Assembly (NCBI GenBank): GCA_019115605.1
Contig: DXDG01000023.1
Location: forward strand, 1 to 64,000
From: Candidatus Alistipes faecigallinarum
Lineage (GTDB): Bacteria > Bacteroidota > Bacteroidia > Bacteroidales > Rikenellaceae
Direction of reading: 5' to 3'
DNA length: 64,000 bases
Below the pieces are notes generated by a model, which searched no databases, was not told where the DNA came from, and saw nothing but the letters and a program-made list of their open reading frames with translations. Positions 60,801-64,000 of the stretch are shown piece after piece (within the stretch, counting starts at the first letter, position 1; every line of letters starts with the position of its first letter). Made by a program: the position numbers and the translations under genes.

Positions 60801-60822
60801 GGAATAACAGACAGATTATTCC
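60801..60822. other. Hairpin GGAATAA-n8-TTATTCC ahead of queA
   Basis: A 7-bp perfect inverted repeat with an 8-base loop in the 58-base gap between truB and queA. It is not a preQ1 aptamer that I can recognise, and no T-run follows on the minus strand. It could be an mRNA-processing hairpin or a weak attenuator. Confidence 0.4.
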
Positions 60823-60838
60823 TTATACGCAGAAAAAG

Positions 60839-61555
60839 CTATTTTGTTTCAAGATTTTGCAAATTTTTGAGAAAATCTTCCAGATCCCACGCATTTGCCA
60901 GGGTGAAGCCTCCGCTGCGGGTGCGGCGCAGCGAGGTCAGATGGGCGCCGCTGCCGAGCGCCTCGCCGATTTCGCGGGCCAGCGAACGGATGTAGGTGCC
61001 CTTGCTGCAGCGCACGCGGATGCGCACGCGCGGCAGGTCGTACTCCTCGACCCTCATCTCGTAGATCGTGATGAGCGACTTGCGCAGGGCGACCTCCTCG
61101 CCGGCGCGGGCCAGCTCGTAGGCCCTTGCCCCCTCGATCTTCTTGGCCGAGAAGACCGGAGGCTCCTGCAGCCGCTCTCCGGTGAGCTCGGCGAGCGCCC
61201 TGTCGACGGCCTCGCGCGTGATGTGCTCCCAGGGGTAGGTGCGGTCGATCTCGTGTTCGAGGTCGTAGCTCGGGGTCGTGGCGCCGAGCATCACGTCGGC
61301 GACATACTCCTTCTCCTCGGCCTGCAGGGCGTCGGCCATCTTCGTGGCGCGGCCGATGCAGAGCAGCAGGATGCCCGTGGCGAGCGGGTCGAGCGTCCCG
61401 GCGTGTCCCACCTTGATCTTGCGGTAGCCCGCCTTGCGGAGCGTGAACTTGACCTTGCGGACCACGTCGGCCGAGGTCCAGCGCAGGGGTTTGTCGATGA
61501 CGGCGATGTAGCCCTCCTCGAAGTTGATGCCGCGGAGTTCGTTCGTGTCGTTCAT
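60839..61555 (-). CDS. truB: tRNA pseudouridine(55) synthase
   Basis: Makes the universal pseudouridine at position 55 of tRNA. 238 aa. Motifs: AVIDKPLRWTSADVV near residues 17-31, KVGHAGTLDPLATGILLLCIG near 47-67 with the catalytic Asp in GTLDP, and RVRCSKGTYIRSLAREIG. The lack of a long PUA domain is normal for the phylum. Its ATG abuts the uppP stop (TAAATG), indicating coupling. Confidence 0.97.
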   Translation of the reverse strand: MNDTNELRGINFEEGYIAVIDKPLRWTSADVVRKVKFTLRKAGYRKIKVGHAGTLDPLATGILLLCIGRATKMADALQAEEKEYVADVMLGATTPSYDLEHEIDRTYPWEHITREAVDRALAELTGERLQEPPVFSAKKIEGARAYELARAGEEVALRKSLITIYEMRVEEYDLPRVRIRVRCSKGTYIRSLAREIGEALGSGAHLTSLRRTRSGGFTLANAWDLEDFLKNLQNLETK

Positions 61556-62347
61556 TTAGAAGAGATAGCTTGCGATGGAGACCGCGCCGGCCACGGCGCA
61601 GTAGAGGGCGAACCAGATGAGGCGTCCGCGCTTGACGACTTCGAGCATGAAGCGGCAGGCGAGGCATCCGGTGATGAACGAGGCGAGGAATCCGGCGATC
61701 AGCACCCCGGTGTCGATGCCCGCGGTGAGCTCGCCGCTCACGGCTTCGAGGAGCGTCTCGCCGAGGATCGGCGCCAGCACCATGAGGAACGAGAACTGGG
61801 TGACGGCGGTCTTGCGGTTGCCGAGCAGGATGCCCATGGCGATGGTCGATCCCGAGCGCGAGAGTCCCGGCATGGCGGCGCAGGCCTGTGCCACGCCGAT
61901 CAGCAGGGCGTCGTGGTAGGAGATCCGCTCCTTCTGCCGCGGCCGGGCATATTGGGCGAAGGCCAGCAGGGCCGCCGTGAGCAGCAGCATGGCTCCGACG
62001 ACCAGGAGAATATAGGGCGCGTTGAGCAGGGCGTCGAGCTGGTCCTTGAACAGGAAGCCCACGATGCCGATGGGGATCATCGAGAGGATGAGCTTGAGAA
62101 TGTAGGCCTGCTCCTCGTTGAAGCGGCGCGAGAAGAGCCCCTGCAGCAGGCGGCGGATCTCGCTCCAGAGCACGACGATCGTGCTGAGGACCGTTGCGGC
62201 GTGGAGCGTAACGTCGAAGGTGAGGTTCTCTTCAAGCTGCACGCCGAGCAGTTCCTTGGCGATCTGCAGGTGCCCGCTGCTCGAGACGGGCAGGAATTCC
62301 GTGATACCCTGCACGATGCCGAGCAGGATGGCTTGTAAGGTGTCCAT
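61556..62347 (-). CDS. uppP: Undecaprenyl-diphosphate phosphatase
   Basis: Integral inner-membrane BacA-type enzyme recycling the lipid carrier for peptidoglycan and O-antigen. 263 aa with about eight hydrophobic helices. The catalytic region QGITEFLPVSSSGHLQIAKELLG lies near residues 14-36 and the second motif AAMPGLSRSGSTIAMGILLG near 157-176. Loss confers bacitracin sensitivity in other species. It lies 48 bases after the DUF3098 gene. Confidence 0.97.
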   Translation of the reverse strand: MDTLQAILLGIVQGITEFLPVSSSGHLQIAKELLGVQLEENLTFDVTLHAATVLSTIVVLWSEIRRLLQGLFSRRFNEEQAYILKLILSMIPIGIVGFLFKDQLDALLNAPYILLVVGAMLLLTAALLAFAQYARPRQKERISYHDALLIGVAQACAAMPGLSRSGSTIAMGILLGNRKTAVTQFSFLMVLAPILGETLLEAVSGELTAGIDTGVLIAGFLASFITGCLACRFMLEVVKRGRLIWFALYCAVAGAVSIASYLF

Positions 62348-62395
62348 GTATTCGAAAGGTATGGGTCCGGGTGCGTTTCGGTGCGGCGCCCGGGG

Positions 62396-62656
62396 TTATT
62401 CGTAACGTTTGAGGATGGCGAAGATCTCGATGACGAAACCGCCGATGACCAGAATCGGGGCCAGCGTGATGCGGCGCCAGGAGAACATGGCGTAGTTGAA
62501 CTCGTCGGGCGAGTCGCTGCCGCCGCCGGCCATGAGGATGAATCCCAGGACGATGACGGCGAATCCGACGGCCAGCAGGATGTAGTTGCGGCGCGTGAGG
62601 GGCATGCGCGGATTCTCCTGCGCGGGCTCCCGGTCTTTTTTGAGCTCTTTTCCCAT
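62396..62656 (-). CDS. DUF3098 small membrane protein
   Basis: 86-aa protein: a charged N-terminus (MGKELKKDREPAQENPRM) and two hydrophobic helices (NYILLAVGFAVIVLGFILMAG and TLAPILVIGGFVIEIFAIL) joined by a short loop with FNYAMFSWRRIT. This matches the DUF3098 family of Bacteroidota. Unknown function; its constant place between ftsX and uppP suggests an envelope or division link. It follows ftsX with no gap. Confidence 0.9.
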   Translation of the reverse strand: MGKELKKDREPAQENPRMPLTRRNYILLAVGFAVIVLGFILMAGGGSDSPDEFNYAMFSWRRITLAPILVIGGFVIEIFAILKRYE

Positions 62657-63538
62657 TTAATAAAGGTATATCTTGTTCGACTTCATGTTGATGAACTTGT
62701 TGAGGGCCGCAAGGGAGAAGACCCCCGAGATCACGATACCCCCTGCAAGCATCGCGCCGATGATCAGGGCGATCTTGCCCGCTTCGGCGATGGTGAGCAG
62801 TTCGGGCACGGCTTCGTTGACGCCGTAGACCGCCACGCCGAAGAGCACCGAGGCAATCACCCCGGCCAGGACGCCCTGCCGGAGGCTGCTGCCGAGGAAG
62901 GGGCGCATGATGAACCACTTGGTCGCCCCGACGAGCTTCATCGTGTTGATCAGGTAGCGTTTCGAGTAGATGGCCAGCCGGATCGTGTTGCTTACCAGGA
63001 TGAGCGACACGAGGAGCAGCGCCCCGCCGAAGAGCAGCAGCACGAGGCGGATCTTGCCCACCGTGGCATGGAGCCGTTCGGCCATGAGGGCGGGGTAGGA
63101 GACGCGATCGACCCCGTCGAGGCGTTCGACTGCGGCGATGAAGCTGTCGAGCAGCTCCTTGTCGGCCGAGGCCGAGGTGAGGGTCAGTTCGAACGAGTCG
63201 AGCAGGGGGTTCTCCTCGAGCACCTCCTCAAACGAGCTGCCGAACATCTTGCGGAACTCGCTGTCCTCGATCTTCTCCTCCTTCGGGAGGTAGGAGATCG
63301 TGGCGACGAGCTCCTCCTGCTCGAACCACGCCTTGAGGGCCGTCTTCTCCTCGTCGGTCGCTTCACGCCGGAGCTCCACGCTCACGGCGATGCTCTCCTG
63401 CAGCGTGTCGGCGACCTTCAGGGCCGCCACCATCAGGTAGCCCACCGATCCCAGCAGGAAGAGCACCAGGGCGATGCTCACGGTCGATACGAGGTAGGAG
63501 TTGCGGACCTTCCGCTTGAGCCGTTTGTCGTCTTTCAT
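62657..63538 (-). CDS. ftsX: Cell division protein FtsX (ABC-type permease)
   Basis: Membrane partner of the FtsE ATPase; regulates peptidoglycan hydrolases at the septum. The 293-aa product has one N-terminal helix (SYLVSTVSIALVLFLLGSVGYLMV), a periplasmic domain about residues 45-160 (ESIAVSVELRREATDEEKTALKAWF), and three C-terminal helices. It has the typical coupling-type NTMKLVGATKWFIMRPF. FtsE is not in this window. The start is the ATG at 63538 (MKDDKRLKRK); the longer ORF overlaps the upstream gene. Confidence 0.94.
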   Translation of the reverse strand: MKDDKRLKRKVRNSYLVSTVSIALVLFLLGSVGYLMVAALKVADTLQESIAVSVELRREATDEEKTALKAWFEQEELVATISYLPKEEKIEDSEFRKMFGSSFEEVLEENPLLDSFELTLTSASADKELLDSFIAAVERLDGVDRVSYPALMAERLHATVGKIRLVLLLFGGALLLVSLILVSNTIRLAIYSKRYLINTMKLVGATKWFIMRPFLGSSLRQGVLAGVIASVLFGVAVYGVNEAVPELLTIAEAGKIALIIGAMLAGGIVISGVFSLAALNKFINMKSNKIYLY

Positions 63539-63560
63539 CTTTGCGATTCGAAATGTTTTC

Positions 63561-64000
63561 TCAGTTTTCGGTTTTCGGCGCCGGTGAGGCCTCGGTTCCG
63601 ACGTTCTTCTTTTTCCGCCGCCGCAGCGCATGGATGAGCGCCGCAACGGCACCCAGCAGGATCACACCCGAGCAGAGGCCCGTGATTCCTTCGGTGAGCC
63701 CCCACCGCGGTGCGCGGAACGACCACTCGACGGTGTGCTCGCCGGCCGGGAGGCGCATGGCGCGCAGCACATAGTCGGCACGGAAGCAGGGAGCCTCCTC
63801 ACCGTCGATGCGGGCCGTCCACCCCTTGTCGTAGTAGATCTCCGAGAAGAGAGCCACGGCCTCCTCGGGGGTGGTGTATGTGTATTTGAGGTAGTTGGGC
63901 CGGTACTCCACCAGGTCGATGCGCTTCGCGGCGCAGCTGTCGGGCTGCATCTGCCGCGGTGCGGTCTTGGCCGCGGCCAGTGCGGACTCCGCCACGACGG
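63561..64000 (-). CDS. YfhO-family membrane protein, C-terminal part (partial)
   Basis: The frame is open to the window edge, so this is the C-terminal about 145 residues of a longer gene. FSEIYYDKGWTARIDGEEAPCFRADYVLRAMRLPAGEHTVEWSFR and a final hydrophobic helix (ITGLCSGVILLGAVAALIHALR) are typical of the end of YfhO-type multi-spanning proteins, linked elsewhere to glycosylation of wall polymers or lipoteichoic acid. The ATG/GTG at 63995 in the track is simply an internal codon. It lies 22 bases before ftsX. Confidence 0.85.
   Translation of the reverse strand, partial: VVAESALAAAKTAPRQMQPDSCAAKRIDLVEYRPNYLKYTYTTPEEAVALFSEIYYDKGWTARIDGEEAPCFRADYVLRAMRLPAGEHTVEWSFRAPRWGLTEGITGLCSGVILLGAVAALIHALRRRKKKNVGTEASPAPKTEN

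Noticed and set aside
60801-60822. preQ1 riboswitch ahead of queA
   Set aside because: queA uses a preQ1-derived substrate, so I looked for the class I aptamer pattern. The hairpin here lacks the C-rich loop and A-rich tail, and the gap is too short.
1-64000. CRISPR arrays, rRNA operons, integrases and further tRNAs
   Set aside because: I saw no regularly spaced repeats, rRNA-like sequence or tyrosine recombinase motifs. Only one tRNA was recognisable by eye; a scan with a tRNA/RNA search tool would be needed to exclude others fully.

Overview
The window looks like chromosomal DNA from a high-GC gut Bacteroidota, most likely Alistipes or another member of the Rikenellaceae. The genus is inferred; the phylum is well supported. 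The evidence is a SusC/SusD polysaccharide utilisation locus (PUL), many lipoprotein and type I signal peptides, BACON, DUF4270 and DUF3098 proteins, a GldE homologue, an S46 dipeptidyl peptidase, and TAnnTTTG-type -7 promoter boxes with almost no Shine-Dalgarno sequences.

Layout. 1-5.5 kb: the 3' end of an AT-rich IS30-type transposase, an AT-rich spacer, ribokinase translationally coupled to an uncharacterised helical-repeat protein, and an orphan GH78 rhamnosidase. 5.7-7.8 kb (minus): tRNA-Leu(GAG), then a BACON/PDZ/S41 peptidase lipoprotein. 7.9-14.4 kb (minus): a tightly packed seven-gene run, MBL hydrolase - FkbM methyltransferase - trmD - lpxB - FAH-family hydrolase - maf - S46 peptidase. 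14.5-15.3 kb (plus): a secreted alpha/beta hydrolase. 15.4-31.7 kb (minus): a nine-gene PUL in transcription order IPT/NHL lipoprotein, SusC, SusD, DUF1735/DUF4361-like lipoprotein, propeller lipoprotein, GH2 with a discoidin module, GH78, and two small lipoproteins. It has no regulator of its own in view.

32.2-44.4 kb (plus) is housekeeping: rlmD, a SIMPL protein, cdd, then the overlapping run rluA-type/dtd/radical SAM/YitT/priA/comF, then dnaB and a YifB-type ATPase. 44.5-53.5 kb (plus): a small AT-richer outer-membrane protein gene directly precedes the division/wall genes murG-murC-ftsQ-ftsA-ftsZ, followed by gldE and a phosphopantetheinyl transferase. 53.6-64 kb (minus) holds topA with a C1B peptidase, a truncated GT5 'glycogen synthase' coupled to a DUF4270 lipoprotein, and the run YfhO(partial)-ftsX-DUF3098-uppP-truB-queA.

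How the genes work together. The PUL should bind, import and cut a rhamnose-containing glycan at the cell surface and in the periplasm. The S41 and S46 peptidases suggest peptide scavenging. Most remaining genes serve the envelope (lpxB, uppP, murG, murC), division (ftsQAZ, ftsX), tRNA/rRNA modification (trmD, queA, truB, rlmD, the RluA-type enzyme) and replication (dnaB, priA, topA).

The least explained items are an about 110-residue charged coiled-coil insertion inside FtsQ, the GT5 domain lacking its substrate motif, the 507-aa protein coupled to ribokinase, and an AT-rich gene at the edge of the division cluster.
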